From Candidatus Blastococcus massiliensis AP3 (lineage in GTDB: Bacteria; Actinomycetota; Actinomycetes; Mycobacteriales; Geodermatophilaceae), in NCBI RefSeq assembly GCF_000582785.1, contig NZ_HG931173.1, positions 1,108,520-1,144,623 on the forward strand: 36,104 nucleotides of DNA, given 5' to 3'. Made by a program: the position numbers and the translations under genes. The notes beneath the pieces are model-generated. The model made no database searches. It was not told the DNA's origin and saw only the letters and a list, made by a program, of their open reading frames with translations. Positions 8,644-17,694 of the stretch are shown here, piece by piece (the first letter of the stretch is position 1; each line of letters starts with the position of its first letter).

Positions 8644-8672
8644 CGACACCTCGAGCGGCCGGGATCTAGGGT
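8644..8672 (+). promoter_or_regulatory. possible fumC promoter
   Basis: TAGGGT at 8667-8672 fits TANNNT. A weak -35 (CGACAC, 8644-8649) lies 17 nt upstream. The site is in the divergent region about 44 nt before the fumC GTG. Confidence 0.4.
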
Positions 8673-8715
8673 CCGTGGCGAGCACCGATCCTCTCCACAC
8701 ATCCGGGAGCACAGC

Positions 8716-10119
8716 GTGGCCACCCAGCAGGACGGCACCGACTACCGCATCGAGCACGACTCCATGGGGGAGGTCCGCGTCCCCGCCTGGGCCAAGTGGC
8801 GGGCCCAGACCCAGCGCGCCGTCGAGAACTTCCCGATCTCCGGCACCCCGATCGAGCGCGAGCTCATCGGCGCCCTGGCCGCCATCAAGGGCGCGGCCGC
8901 GACCGTGAACGCCGACCTGGGCGTCCTCGACCGGTCGATCGCCGACGCCGTCACCGAGGCGGCGGCCCGGGTGGCGACCGGTGAGTTCGACGAGCACTTC
9001 CCGATCGACGTGTTCCAGACGGGCTCCGGGACGTCGAGCAACATGAACACCAACGAGGTCATCGCCACCCTGGCCACCGAGTCCCTCGGCTCGCCGGTGC
9101 ACCCGAACGACCACGTGAACGCCTCGCAGTCGTCCAACGACGTCTTCCCGTCGGCGATCCACGTGGCCGCCACCAGCGCGATCGTGCGGGACCTGATCCC
9201 GGCGCTGCGCCACCTGGAGCTGTCCCTGGCGCGCAAGTCCGACGAGTTCGCCACCGTCGTGAAGAGCGGCCGCACCCACCTGATGGACGCCACCCCGGTG
9301 ACCCTGGGCCAGGAGTTCGGCGGCTACGCCGCGGCGGTCCGCTACGGCGTGGAGCGGCTCCAGGCCTCCCTCCCCCGCATCGCCGAGCTGCCGCTCGGTG
9401 GCACCGCGGTGGGCACCGGCATCAACACCCCGCCGGGGTTCGCCGCCGCCATCATCGAGCGCCTGTCGGGCGAGCTCGACCTTCCCCTCACCGAGGCCCG
9501 CGACCACTTCGAGGCGCAGAGCTCCCGCGACGGGCTGGTCGAGGCCTCGGGTCAGCTGAAGACGATCGCCGTCGGCCTCATCAAGATCGTCAACGACCTG
9601 CGCTGGATGGGCTCGGGCCCGCGCACCGGCCTGGGAGAGATCCAGCTGCCCGACCTGCAGCCGGGGAGCTCGATCATGCCCGGCAAGGTGAACCCGGTGA
9701 TCCCCGAGGCGGTCATCCAGGTGGGCGCCCAGGTCATCGGCAACGACGCCGCCGTCACCTACGCCGGCACCACCGGCGTCTTCGAGCTCAACGTGACGCT
9801 GCCGCTCATGGCGCGCAACGTGCTCGAGTCGATCCGCCTGCTGGCCAACGTCAGCCGGATCCTCGCCGACCGGTGCGTCGACGGGATCGTGGCCAACGTC
9901 GAGCAGTGCCGCGAGTACGCCGAGTCCTCGCCGTCGATCGTGACGCCGCTGAACAAGTACATCGGGTACGAGGAAGCCGCGATCGTGGCCAAGCAGTCGC
10001 TCAAGGAGCAGAAGACCATCCGCCAGGTGGTGCTCGAGCGCGGCTACGTCGAGCAGGGCAAGCTCACCGAGCAGCAGCTCGACGAGGCACTCGACGTCCT
10101 CTCCATGACCCACCCCTGA
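8716..10119 (+). CDS. fumC: fumarate hydratase, class II
   Basis: It interconverts fumarate and L-malate in the TCA cycle and is a cytoplasmic homotetramer without iron-sulfur cluster. The 467 residues show the three conserved regions of the superfamily: [15 protein letters not shown] and [31 protein letters not shown] with the catalytic His; and the signature [16 protein letters not shown] with the flexible loop Ser. The GTG at 8716 is preceded by GGGAG and gives the normal length. The longer frame to 8536 would translate the promoter region. Gene order glpX-...-fumC is typical of actinobacteria. Confidence 0.96.
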   Translation: MATQQDGTDYRIEHDSMGEVRVPAWAKWRAQTQRAVENFPISGTPIERELIGALAAIKGAAATVNADLGVLDRSIADAVTEAAARVATGEFDEHFPIDVFQTGSGTSSNMNTNEVIATLATESLGSPVHPNDHVNASQSSNDVFPSAIHVAATSAIVRDLIPALRHLELSLARKSDEFATVVKSGRTHLMDATPVTLGQEFGGYAAAVRYGVERLQASLPRIAELPLGGTAVGTGINTPPGFAAAIIERLSGELDLPLTEARDHFEAQSSRDGLVEASGQLKTIAVGLIKIVNDLRWMGSGPRTGLGEIQLPDLQPGSSIMPGKVNPVIPEAVIQVGAQVIGNDAAVTYAGTTGVFELNVTLPLMARNVLESIRLLANVSRILADRCVDGIVANVEQCREYAESSPSIVTPLNKYIGYEEAAIVAKQSLKEQKTIRQVVLERGYVEQGKLTEQQLDEALDVLSMTHP

Positions 10120-10160
10120 GGAAGGCCACGGGTCGAGCCGCACTTTCGGGCTCGGGGGGT

Positions 10161-10166
10161 TAGCGT
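10161..10166 (+). promoter_or_regulatory. possible -10 box of gltA
   Basis: TAGCGT ends 7 nt before the gltA ATG, so transcription could start at or next to the start codon and give a leaderless mRNA. No clear -35 is seen. The same arrangement is seen before ispH. Confidence 0.35.
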
Positions 10167-10173
10167 CAGGGCG

Positions 10174-11463
<1,290 letters not shown>

Positions 11464-11575
11464 CGAAGGACCTCTCCCCGGCCCGGTGAACGGCCCGGTC
11501 CGGGTGCGGAGCGCCGACCCCTACGGTGAGTGCGCCCCGCACCCGCGGAGGAGTCGCCCCCTTGGAGGTCCGCCC

Positions 11576-11767
11576 ATGGCCGAGCCGCCCGGCGACGACG
11601 TCCTCGTCGTGCCGCCCATCCCCCTCGCGAGCGGCAACATGCTGGAGCCGGAGGGCGACGGACCGCCCGTGCGCATCACCACGGTCGAGGTCGTGATCTC
11701 CACCGAGGACGGCAGCGAGCTCCGCATCCCCCTCGTGCACCGGCACGGCGCCTGGTGGGCGCCGTAA
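11576..11767 (+). CDS. 63-residue protein, function unknown
   Basis: This small acidic protein has a core VRITTVEVVISTEDGSELRI that looks like a beta hairpin, and it ends in HRHGAWWAP. GGAGG at 11563-11567 lies 8 nt before ATG 11576 and supports translation. A TACGGT box (11522-11527) may be its -10. No signal peptide or membrane segment is present. I do not recognise the family. It lies between gltA and a cell-wall enzyme gene in the same direction. Confidence 0.6.
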   Translation: MAEPPGDDVLVVPPIPLASGNMLEPEGDGPPVRITTVEVVISTEDGSELRIPLVHRHGAWWAP

Positions 11768-11814
11768 CCGCTCCTCCCCCGCGCTCATCCTTATGGGCGC
11801 CACCCGAGCTTCAC

Positions 11815-11834
11815 TCTCACCCGCAAGGGTGAGA
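11815..11834 (+). terminator. GCAA-loop hairpin after 63-residue gene
   Basis: Eight pairs TCTCACCC/GGGTGAGA close a GCAA (GNRA-type) tetraloop. It lies in the 183-nt gap before the cell-wall enzyme gene. It may be a terminator or a leader structure of the next gene. There is no U-tract. Confidence 0.45.
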
Positions 11835-11950
11835 TCCCCTCACCCCTCCCTCAGGCGCCCCTCCCGGCACGTCGATACGAGGTCCAGAGCCCGACTGCAC
11901 CAGCAGCCGGGCCGGCCATCGACACGACGAGACCGCCGGGGGACGCCGCA

Positions 11951-13960
11951 GTGCCCGCACCACGCACGCCCGTCCGCCGCAGCGCCTCCTCCGGCCGCCC
12001 TGCGCCCCGACCGGTGCTCAGCGCTCGCGAGGCCCAGGCGCTCCGCGAGGCCATGGCACTCCGCGAGGCCACGGCCCTGCGCCGGCTCGCCGAGGCCCGG
12101 CCGGACCTCACCCCGGAACAGCTCGCCGCGGCACGCGCCGCGATGGCCACCAAGGCCGGGACGAAGCGCCCGGCAGCCAAGCGCCCCGCAGGCAAGGGCA
12201 CCGCAGGCAAGCGTTCCGCGGCCAAGCGCCCCACCCGCACGCGTCCGGCCGCCCGTCGCGCGGCCCGGGCCGGGACCCCGGCGGAGCGCACCGGCTCCCG
12301 CTGGTCCAGCCGGCTGGGCGTCGTGGCGCTGAGCACCCTGCTCATCCCCGCCGTCGTCACCGTGGTGCTGCCCGGCGCCACCACGCCGTCGGGTGGACCG
12401 CTCGACGTGACCGCCCTGGCGCTGAGCGCGCGCAGCTCGCTGCTCGAGGCCGCCGACGGCTACCGGGTCCTCGAAGAGCAGGCCGCGCACCGCCGCAGCC
12501 AGCTGGAGGAGGCCCGCGCCGCCGAGCAGGCCGCTCAGGACCAGGTCGCGGCCGACCGGCGCGTCGTCGGCGCGGGCGCCGCCGCCCTGTACCGGGCCAC
12601 GCCCACCGCCCGTCACCCCCTCCTGGCCCTCGACTCCGCGGATCCCTCGGGCACCGCCGACGTCCTGTTCCACCAGGCGGTCACCGAGCACGCCGACCGA
12701 GCCCTCGACGGTGCGGTCGTCCGGGCCGAGCGCACCAGCGCCGCCCTCGCCGCCGCGGCGGCGCAGGTCGCCGCCGCCGAGGCAGCCGTGCAGGCCGCCG
12801 ACGCCGAGCTGGACTCGGCACTGTCCGCGATGCGGGACCAGGTCGACGAGCTGAGCCCCGAGGTCACCTCCCGGCTGGCCGCGCTGGGGGCCATCCCGGC
12901 CGCGGGTGAGCAGCAGGAGCGCAACGAGCGGGCGGTCGCCCGCTGGCAGGGCTACCTGGCACAGCTCGGCGGCGCGGGCATCGAGCTCCCCGCCGCGGCC
13001 AAGATCGCCGACCCCGCTGCCATGCCCAGCGGGCTCTCCCCCGCGCTGGACGCCGCCGGCCAAGCCGTCCCCGGCGTGGCGTGGGCCGTGATCGGCAGCA
13101 GCCCGGTGACCGTTCTCCCGTCGGAGACCGTCGCCGCGGTCAGCAACGCGCTCTCCCAGCTGGGCAAGCCCTTCGTCGCCGGCACCGCCGGACCGGAGAC
13201 CTACGACTGCGGCGGCTTCACCGCGGCCTCGTGGCTGCTGGCGGGCTACGCCCTCCCCGCCACGCCGCAGGAGCAGTGGGCCGCCGGCGCCGCCGTGCCG
13301 CTCGACAGCCTGCAGATCGGGGACCTCGTCTTCTCCCCCGGCGGTCAGGACGTCGGCCTCTACCTGGGCGACGGCGACGTCCTCGGCGCGTCGGCCGGCA
13401 CCTACCAGGTGGGCGTGCGATCCATCGCCGCCGGCTCCACCGCCGTCCGCGTGCCCGTGCAGGTGACCGGCGGGCCCAACGCCCCGATGCCCGGCACCGG
13501 CCCGACCGGCCCCTGCGGTGCCGAGCTGCCGACCCCCGGCGTGAACAGCCCGCGCTGGGGTGGGTGGGACAACGGCAAGATCCCCACCGAGGCGCTGTGC
13601 CAGCTCGGCGTGTACCGCCACGCGCTGCGGTGCGACGCCGCGGCGGGGTACCTCGCGATGGCCACCGCCTACCGGGCGGCGTTCGGAACCGACCTGTGCA
13701 TCACCGACTCCTACCGGTCGCTGGGCGGCCAGCGGACGGCGTTCTTCCTGAAGCCGGCGCTCGCCGCCGTGCCCGGCACCTCCAACCACGGGTGGGCGCT
13801 GGCCGTCGACCTGTGCGGCGGCATCCACGTCGCCGGCTCCCCCCAGTGGACGTGGATGACCGCCAACGCCGGCCGGTTCGGGTTCGTCCAGCCCGCGTGG
13901 GCGGCTCCGGGGGGCGAGAAGCCGGAACCCTGGCACTGGGAGTTCGGCTACATCTCCTGA
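11951..13960 (+). CDS. membrane-anchored NlpC/P60-like plus VanY-like peptidoglycan peptidase
   Basis: The 669-residue protein has five parts. Part 1 is a basic cytoplasmic N terminus with KRPAAKRPAGK-type repeats (about 60-110). Part 2 is a transmembrane segment LGVVALSTLLIPAVVTVVLPG (about 121-141). Part 3 is a long Ala-rich coiled coil (about 155-320). Part 4 is an NlpC/P60-like domain with YDCGGFTAASWLLAGYALP (Cys near 420), then LQIGDLVFSPGG and DVGLYLGDGDVLGA. Part 5 is a VanY/D-Ala-D-Ala carboxypeptidase domain with DSYRSLGGQ (about 587), GTSNHGWALAVDLCGG and EPWHWEFGY, which carry the zinc and catalytic residues. The His expected before VGxYxG in NlpC/P60 enzymes is Asp here, so domain 4 may be inactive while domain 5 looks intact. 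GTG 11951 follows a GGGGGA. It likely remodels peptidoglycan outside the membrane. Confidence 0.85.
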   Translation: MPAPRTPVRRSASSGRPAPRPVLSAREAQALREAMALREATALRRLAEARPDLTPEQLAAARAAMATKAGTKRPAAKRPAGKGTAGKRSAAKRPTRTRPAARRAARAGTPAERTGSRWSSRLGVVALSTLLIPAVVTVVLPGATTPSGGPLDVTALALSARSSLLEAADGYRVLEEQAAHRRSQLEEARAAEQAAQDQVAADRRVVGAGAAALYRATPTARHPLLALDSADPSGTADVLFHQAVTEHADRALDGAVVRAERTSAALAAAAAQVAAAEAAVQAADAELDSALSAMRDQVDELSPEVTSRLAALGAIPAAGEQQERNERAVARWQGYLAQLGGAGIELPAAAKIADPAAMPSGLSPALDAAGQAVPGVAWAVIGSSPVTVLPSETVAAVSNALSQLGKPFVAGTAGPETYDCGGFTAASWLLAGYALPATPQEQWAAGAAVPLDSLQIGDLVFSPGGQDVGLYLGDGDVLGASAGTYQVGVRSIAAGSTAVRVPVQVTGGPNAPMPGTGPTGPCGAELPTPGVNSPRWGGWDNGKIPTEALCQLGVYRHALRCDAAAGYLAMATAYRAAFGTDLCITDSYRSLGGQRTAFFLKPALAAVPGTSNHGWALAVDLCGGIHVAGSPQWTWMTANAGRFGFVQPAWAAPGGEKPEPWHWEFGYIS

Positions 13961-13976
13961 GGCAGGAGCCGGTCGG

Positions 13977-14741
13977 CTACAGCCAGGGCAGGTCGGCGAC
14001 GCGGGACCACGGCAGGGTCACGCTCGCCTCGGGGGTCTCCCCCGCCAGCCGCGCGGCCACGCCGCGTCCCGCGCAGGCCACCGGCCGCTGCGGGGTGACG
14101 ACCACGTGCACGTCGTCGGCGGGCAGTCCTGCCCCGGCGACTCGGGAGAGCATCCGCTCCGGCGCCACCAACGCCGCGGTGGCCAGCACCGGCACCGCGG
14201 GATGCGACCACAGCGCGACGGGGCCCTCGACGCGCAGCTCGAGGTCCACCTCCAGCGACCGGCCCGTCGCGGCCGAGCGCGTGCGCCGCATCCGATCGGC
14301 GGGACTGCCGGGCTTCGGGGTCCAGGGCAGCGCCAGGTCCCCACGGCGGACGACGACCCGCCAGCCGACGGCGGTATGCCGGGGGTCGCTCCAGTCCAGG
14401 ACGGCGACGCCACCCGCGGCAGCAGCCACGTCGGTGACGGGACGTCGGTCGACCCAGGCGCCGAGCGCGGCCGCCATGGCGTCCTGCGACGGCGCCACGC
14501 CGGCCCGGGTCATGTCGTCCGCGAGGTCGGCCAGGTCGATCCGCAAGGTGCGCTCGTGCTCCTCCAGGACGACGACCGAACCGGCCGACGACCGCCGGAC
14601 CAGGTCCACCCGCAGGTCGGGCCCGCCCAGCGACGGGAGCACCGCCTCGGCCACGTCGAGCAGGTCGGCGACGTCGATGCGCACCGGACGGAGGCGCTGC
14701 AGCAGTCCCGCGCCCGAGCTCCCGACACCGAACGGCGTCAT
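13977..14741 (-). CDS. unknown protein, second gene of a coupled pair
   Basis: The 254-residue protein is not recognised. There is no signal peptide or membrane helix. It starts MTPFGVGSSGAGLLQRLRPV, alternates strands and helices, and is rich in Val/Arg/Asp. It has a segment ALWSHPAVPVLATAALVAPE and ends PWSRVADLPWL. Its ATG overlaps the stop of the upstream 114-residue gene by 4 nt (ATGA at 14741-14738), so the two are translationally coupled. Codon use matches the neighbours. The pair converges with the cell-wall enzyme gene with 16 nt between the stops. Confidence 0.65.
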   Translation of the reverse strand: MTPFGVGSSGAGLLQRLRPVRIDVADLLDVAEAVLPSLGGPDLRVDLVRRSSAGSVVVLEEHERTLRIDLADLADDMTRAGVAPSQDAMAAALGAWVDRRPVTDVAAAAGGVAVLDWSDPRHTAVGWRVVVRRGDLALPWTPKPGSPADRMRRTRSAATGRSLEVDLELRVEGPVALWSHPAVPVLATAALVAPERMLSRVAGAGLPADDVHVVVTPQRPVACAGRGVAARLAGETPEASVTLPWSRVADLPWL

Positions 14742-15082
14742 GCCCCGTCCCCGCCCAGGCGGGCGCGGAGCCCGTCGGGCAGCGTGCCGACCGACAGGAC
14801 GGCCGACACCTCCGCGGCGCTGAGCCGGACCGGCAGGACGTCGGCGTCCCAGCCGGTGGCCAGCCGCACCCGGGCTGCCGACGCCGGCCAGACCGCGTCG
14901 CGAGCAGCCGCGACGTGCAGCTCCGTCAGCACGTCCTCCAGGTGGATGACCGCGACGGGGTGCACGCCGGGATCACCGAGGGCGGCGCGGACCGCGGCGG
15001 CCAGCTGGCTGCGCTCGGCGGCCGCGAGCCAGTGCGGGACGAGGACCTCGGCGCCGGGCCCGCCCGCGGGCAGCGCGGTCAC
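14738..15082 (-). CDS. unknown 114-residue protein, first gene of a coupled pair
   Basis: This small soluble-looking protein has two helical regions (HWLAAAERSQLAAAVRAALG; AARDAVWPASAARVRLATGW) and a strand VHPVAVIHLEDVLTELHV. It ends GTLPDGLRARLGGDGA. The start is GTG 15082, and a GGCGGTGA lies just upstream. It overlaps the downstream 254-residue gene by 4 nt. No family is recognised. The two products may act together. The divergent 15083-15336 gap (254 nt) probably carries promoters for this pair and for the propeller gene. Confidence 0.6.
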   Translation of the reverse strand: MTALPAGGPGAEVLVPHWLAAAERSQLAAAVRAALGDPGVHPVAVIHLEDVLTELHVAAARDAVWPASAARVRLATGWDADVLPVRLSAAEVSAVLSVGTLPDGLRARLGGDGA

Positions 15083-15336
15083 CGGTCACCGCCCGCACCG
15101 TGCGGTCGAGCTGCTGCTCCCCCTGCCATCGCGCCGGTTCGGCGGCGGAGCGGGGAGCGGGGGGTCACGAGGTGGATATCGGCAGCGCACGGACCGGATG
15201 GACCCGTCCACGGTCACGAATTGCCACGTCGTCGCCGCCTCGTCGTCGCCGCGGCGCCGGCCGGGGCCGTCGGACCGCCGTAACCCCGGCGCCGTCCGGC
15301 CGTTGCCATGGCGTAGCCGACAACCGAGGGGTCCCC

Positions 15337-16632
15337 ATGCGCCGCGCCATCGGTCCCGCGCTGACCGCCGTCACGCTCGCCGCCGTCCTGACCGCACCGG
15401 GGGTCGTCCCCGCCGCCGCGACCGGCGAACCGTCCGCGGACCCGCGCGCGGTGATGTTCGTGGGCAACAACTGGGACGGGACGGCAACGGTCGTGGACGC
15501 GGACACCCACGAGGTGATCACCACCGTCGACACCGTGCCCGACCGGCGCCAGCGCATGGCCGAGATCCTGGCCCGCCCGGACAAGCTGGCCTTCTACCTG
15601 GCCATCCAGGCCGCGATCGGTGAGGGCAACGCGCAGTACACCGACGACATGTTCACCAGCCACGACGGCCGGATGCTGGCCGTGAGCCGGCCCAGTTTCG
15701 CCGACGTCGTCGGCCTCGACCTGGCCACGGGCGACATCGTCTGGCGCTTCCCGATGGAGGGCTACCGCTCCGACCACATGGGCGTCTCCCCGGACGGGAC
15801 GCGGCTGCTGGTCAGCGACTCGACCGCCAACAAGGTGCACGAGCTCGACTTCGCGACCGGCGCCAAGACCGGCGAGTTCGCGAGCGGCGACAGCCCCCAC
15901 GAGAACAACTACACCGCGGACGGCTCGCGGGTCTTCCACGCGAGCATCGGCCGCGTGTACACCCCGGTCGACCGGCCGGTGTTCCGGCAGGCGTTCGACA
16001 CGGTGAAGGGCGAGCAGCACTTCCAGATCGTGCGGACCGAGGACCTGGCGATCGAGTCCCGCTGGGACATGGGCAAGGAGCTCGAGGAGGCCGGGTACCC
16101 GGGCATGGCGTCCGCCGTCCGGCCGATGGCGCTGGCGCCCGACGAGCGGTACGTCTACCTCCAGGTGTCGTTCTTCCACGGCTGGATCGAGTTCGACACC
16201 GAGGCGCCCGACGTCGACGGTTCGACCACCTACGACGGCGAGCCCGCGGTCGGCGCGGTGACCCGCGTCGTCGACCTGCCGAAGCGGACAACCGAGCCCC
16301 GGGAGCGGTACGTGCTCGACTCCGCGCACCACGGCCTGGCGATGAACCCGGAGGGGACCACGCTGTGCGCCGCCGGCACGATGGACGGGTACGCGGCGAT
16401 CATCGACCGGGAGACCGAGCAGCACCGGCTGGTCGAGGTGGGTGACAAGCCCTACTGGTCGACGAACGGCGTCTTCAGGGACGAGTGCTGGGTCTCGGTG
16501 AGCGGCACCGACCAGGTCGTCGTCATCGACTACGACACCGGGCAGGAGGTCCGGCGCATCGACGTCGGTGACCACCCGCAGCGCGTCCGGGACGGCGTCG
16601 TCGCCGCCGACGTCCTCACCACCTGGCAGTAG
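15337..16632 (+). CDS. secreted YncE/YVTN-type beta-propeller protein
   Basis: The 431-residue protein begins with a Sec signal peptide (MRR, then hydrophobic ALTAVTLAAVLTAPGVVPA, cleavage after about AAA at residue 29). It continues as repeated beta blades: VMFVGNNWDGTATVVDADTH, MGVSPDGTRLLVSDSTANKV, LAMNPEGTTLCAAGTMDG and VSVSGTDQVVVIDYDTGQEV. This is the pattern of the YVTN/YncE-like seven-bladed propellers. It is probably exported and binds a ligand or partner, with no enzymatic residues recognisable. The ATG at 15337 follows GAGGGG and gives a complete signal peptide. It ends 8 nt before a palindromic repeat element. Confidence 0.8.
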   Translation: MRRAIGPALTAVTLAAVLTAPGVVPAAATGEPSADPRAVMFVGNNWDGTATVVDADTHEVITTVDTVPDRRQRMAEILARPDKLAFYLAIQAAIGEGNAQYTDDMFTSHDGRMLAVSRPSFADVVGLDLATGDIVWRFPMEGYRSDHMGVSPDGTRLLVSDSTANKVHELDFATGAKTGEFASGDSPHENNYTADGSRVFHASIGRVYTPVDRPVFRQAFDTVKGEQHFQIVRTEDLAIESRWDMGKELEEAGYPGMASAVRPMALAPDERYVYLQVSFFHGWIEFDTEAPDVDGSTTYDGEPAVGAVTRVVDLPKRTTEPRERYVLDSAHHGLAMNPEGTTLCAAGTMDGYAAIIDRETEQHRLVEVGDKPYWSTNGVFRDECWVSVSGTDQVVVIDYDTGQEVRRIDVGDHPQRVRDGVVAADVLTTWQ

Positions 16633-16640
16633 CCCTCGCC

Positions 16641-16697
16641 GAGATCTGCACACTCGCCCCCATCAGGCGCCTGATGCGGACGAATGTGCAGAACTCG
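16641..16697 (+). repeat. 57-bp palindromic element, copy 1 (upstream of DUF559 gene)
   Basis: This is an imperfect palindrome. The outer arms are ATCTGCACACTCG and CGAATGTGCAGAA, and inner CATCAG/CTGATG arms flank a GCGC loop. It matches the copy at 17630-17686 at 51 of 57 positions in the same orientation. It begins 8 nt after the propeller gene's stop and ends 55 nt before the nuclease start. Confidence 0.85.
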
Positions 16698-16752
16698 ACG
16701 GGGCTGTGGACGGCGCTCACCGACGGCGACGCTCTGCACCAAGGTTGTTCGC

Positions 16753-17631
16753 GTGCCGAGCCGACGCGTTCCCTCCCGCATGGCCGGGCCGACGACGCGG
16801 GGTATGGCCCGGGCGGCCGGGATCAACGACAAGCAGTTGCGAGCGCGCGACGTCGTCCGGCTCTCGCGGGGCACCTACCTCCCGCGCGCCCTCGCCGGTG
16901 ACCTCCGGGCGAGGGTGGCTGCGGTTCTGCTCACCGCGCCGCCAGGAGCCGTCGTCAGCCACCTGACGGCGGCCGCGCTGTGGCACCTCGCCGTCCCCCT
17001 GCGACCGCTCGAGGAGCCCGTCCACGTCACCGTCGGCACGGGATCGGCCATCCGTGGTCGCCAGGACCGGGTCGTCCACCGCAGCGTCCTCGCCGACGAC
17101 GACGTCACCAGGTCGCACGGCATCCCGCTGACGACGCCCGCCCGGACGTGGCGCGACCTGGCGATGGTCCTGTTGCCCGCCGCGCTGCTCGCGGTCACCG
17201 ACCAGCTGCTGTCGAGCGGGTCCACGATCCTCGAGCTGCAGACGGAGCTGGCCCGCCGTCCGACCGGGCGTGGGTCCGCGCGAGCGCGGGCGGTGCTACC
17301 GGTGGCCGACCCGCGCGCCGAATCGGCGATGGAGTCGGTGCTCCGGTGGTTGCTGCACGAAGCCGGGCTGCCGCGTCCGGTGCTGCAGCACGAGGTGCGG
17401 GGCGCGAGCGGGCGCTTCCTCGGCCGGGCCGACCTGGCCTGGCCCGACAGGCGGGTCCTGGTCGAGTTCGACGGCGACGTGCACCGGGAGCGCGATGTCT
17501 TCGTCAACGATCTCCGGCGCCAGAACCTGCTGATCGCGGAGGGGTGGACCGTCCTGCGGTTCACATCGGCGGACGTGCTCGGTCGGCCGGACGACGTCGT
17601 CGTCCAGATCCGCAGCGCCCTCCGGCGGTGA
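16753..17631 (+). CDS. DUF559 (Vsr-like) nuclease-fold protein with AbiEi-like N terminus
   Basis: The 292-residue protein has two domains. The N-terminal 100 residues resemble the winged-helix/AbiEi-antitoxin-type region (ARDVVRLSRGTYLPRAL; VVSHLTAAALWHLAVPL). The C-terminal 90 residues are DUF559, a PD-(D/E)XK/Vsr-like endonuclease fold. They contain RADLAWPDRRVLVEFDGDVH, then DLRRQNLLIAEGWTVLRFT, with the acidic catalytic candidates Asp, Glu and Asp. I chose GTG 16753. An earlier in-frame ATG at 16684 falls inside the repeat, and a later ATG at 16780 is also possible. Its TGA overlaps the first bases of the second 57-bp palindrome, and a copy also lies upstream. Such proteins are abundant in actinobacteria without established function. 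Confidence 0.8.
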   Translation: MPSRRVPSRMAGPTTRGMARAAGINDKQLRARDVVRLSRGTYLPRALAGDLRARVAAVLLTAPPGAVVSHLTAAALWHLAVPLRPLEEPVHVTVGTGSAIRGRQDRVVHRSVLADDDVTRSHGIPLTTPARTWRDLAMVLLPAALLAVTDQLLSSGSTILELQTELARRPTGRGSARARAVLPVADPRAESAMESVLRWLLHEAGLPRPVLQHEVRGASGRFLGRADLAWPDRRVLVEFDGDVHRERDVFVNDLRRQNLLIAEGWTVLRFTSADVLGRPDDVVVQIRSALRR

Positions 17632-17686
17632 AATCTGCACACTCGCACCCATCAGTGGCCTGATGCGGACGAGTGTGCAGATCTCG
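17630..17686 (+). repeat. 57-bp palindromic element, copy 2 (downstream of DUF559 gene)
   Basis: Thirteen perfect pairs (ATCTGCACACTCG with CGAGTGTGCAGAT) and an inner ATCAG/CTGAT stem flank a TGGC loop. It overlaps the last two bases of the nuclease stop codon and ends 8 nt before the convergent sigma-like gene. It might double as a terminator for both genes. Confidence 0.85.
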
Positions 17687-17694
17687 CCCTGAGG

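Noticed and set aside
11768-11950. c-di-AMP (ydaO) riboswitch before the cell-wall enzyme gene
   Set aside because: Such genes often carry one, but I do not find the conserved ydaO sequence blocks. Only a simple GCAA-loop hairpin is visible.
15277-15323. GCCGTAAC and GCCGACAA boxes before the propeller gene
   Set aside because: They resemble sigma-28 -10 boxes but lack any TCAAGT-like box 14 nt upstream. They are expected by chance in this GC-rich DNA, which also limits confidence in the flagellar sites.
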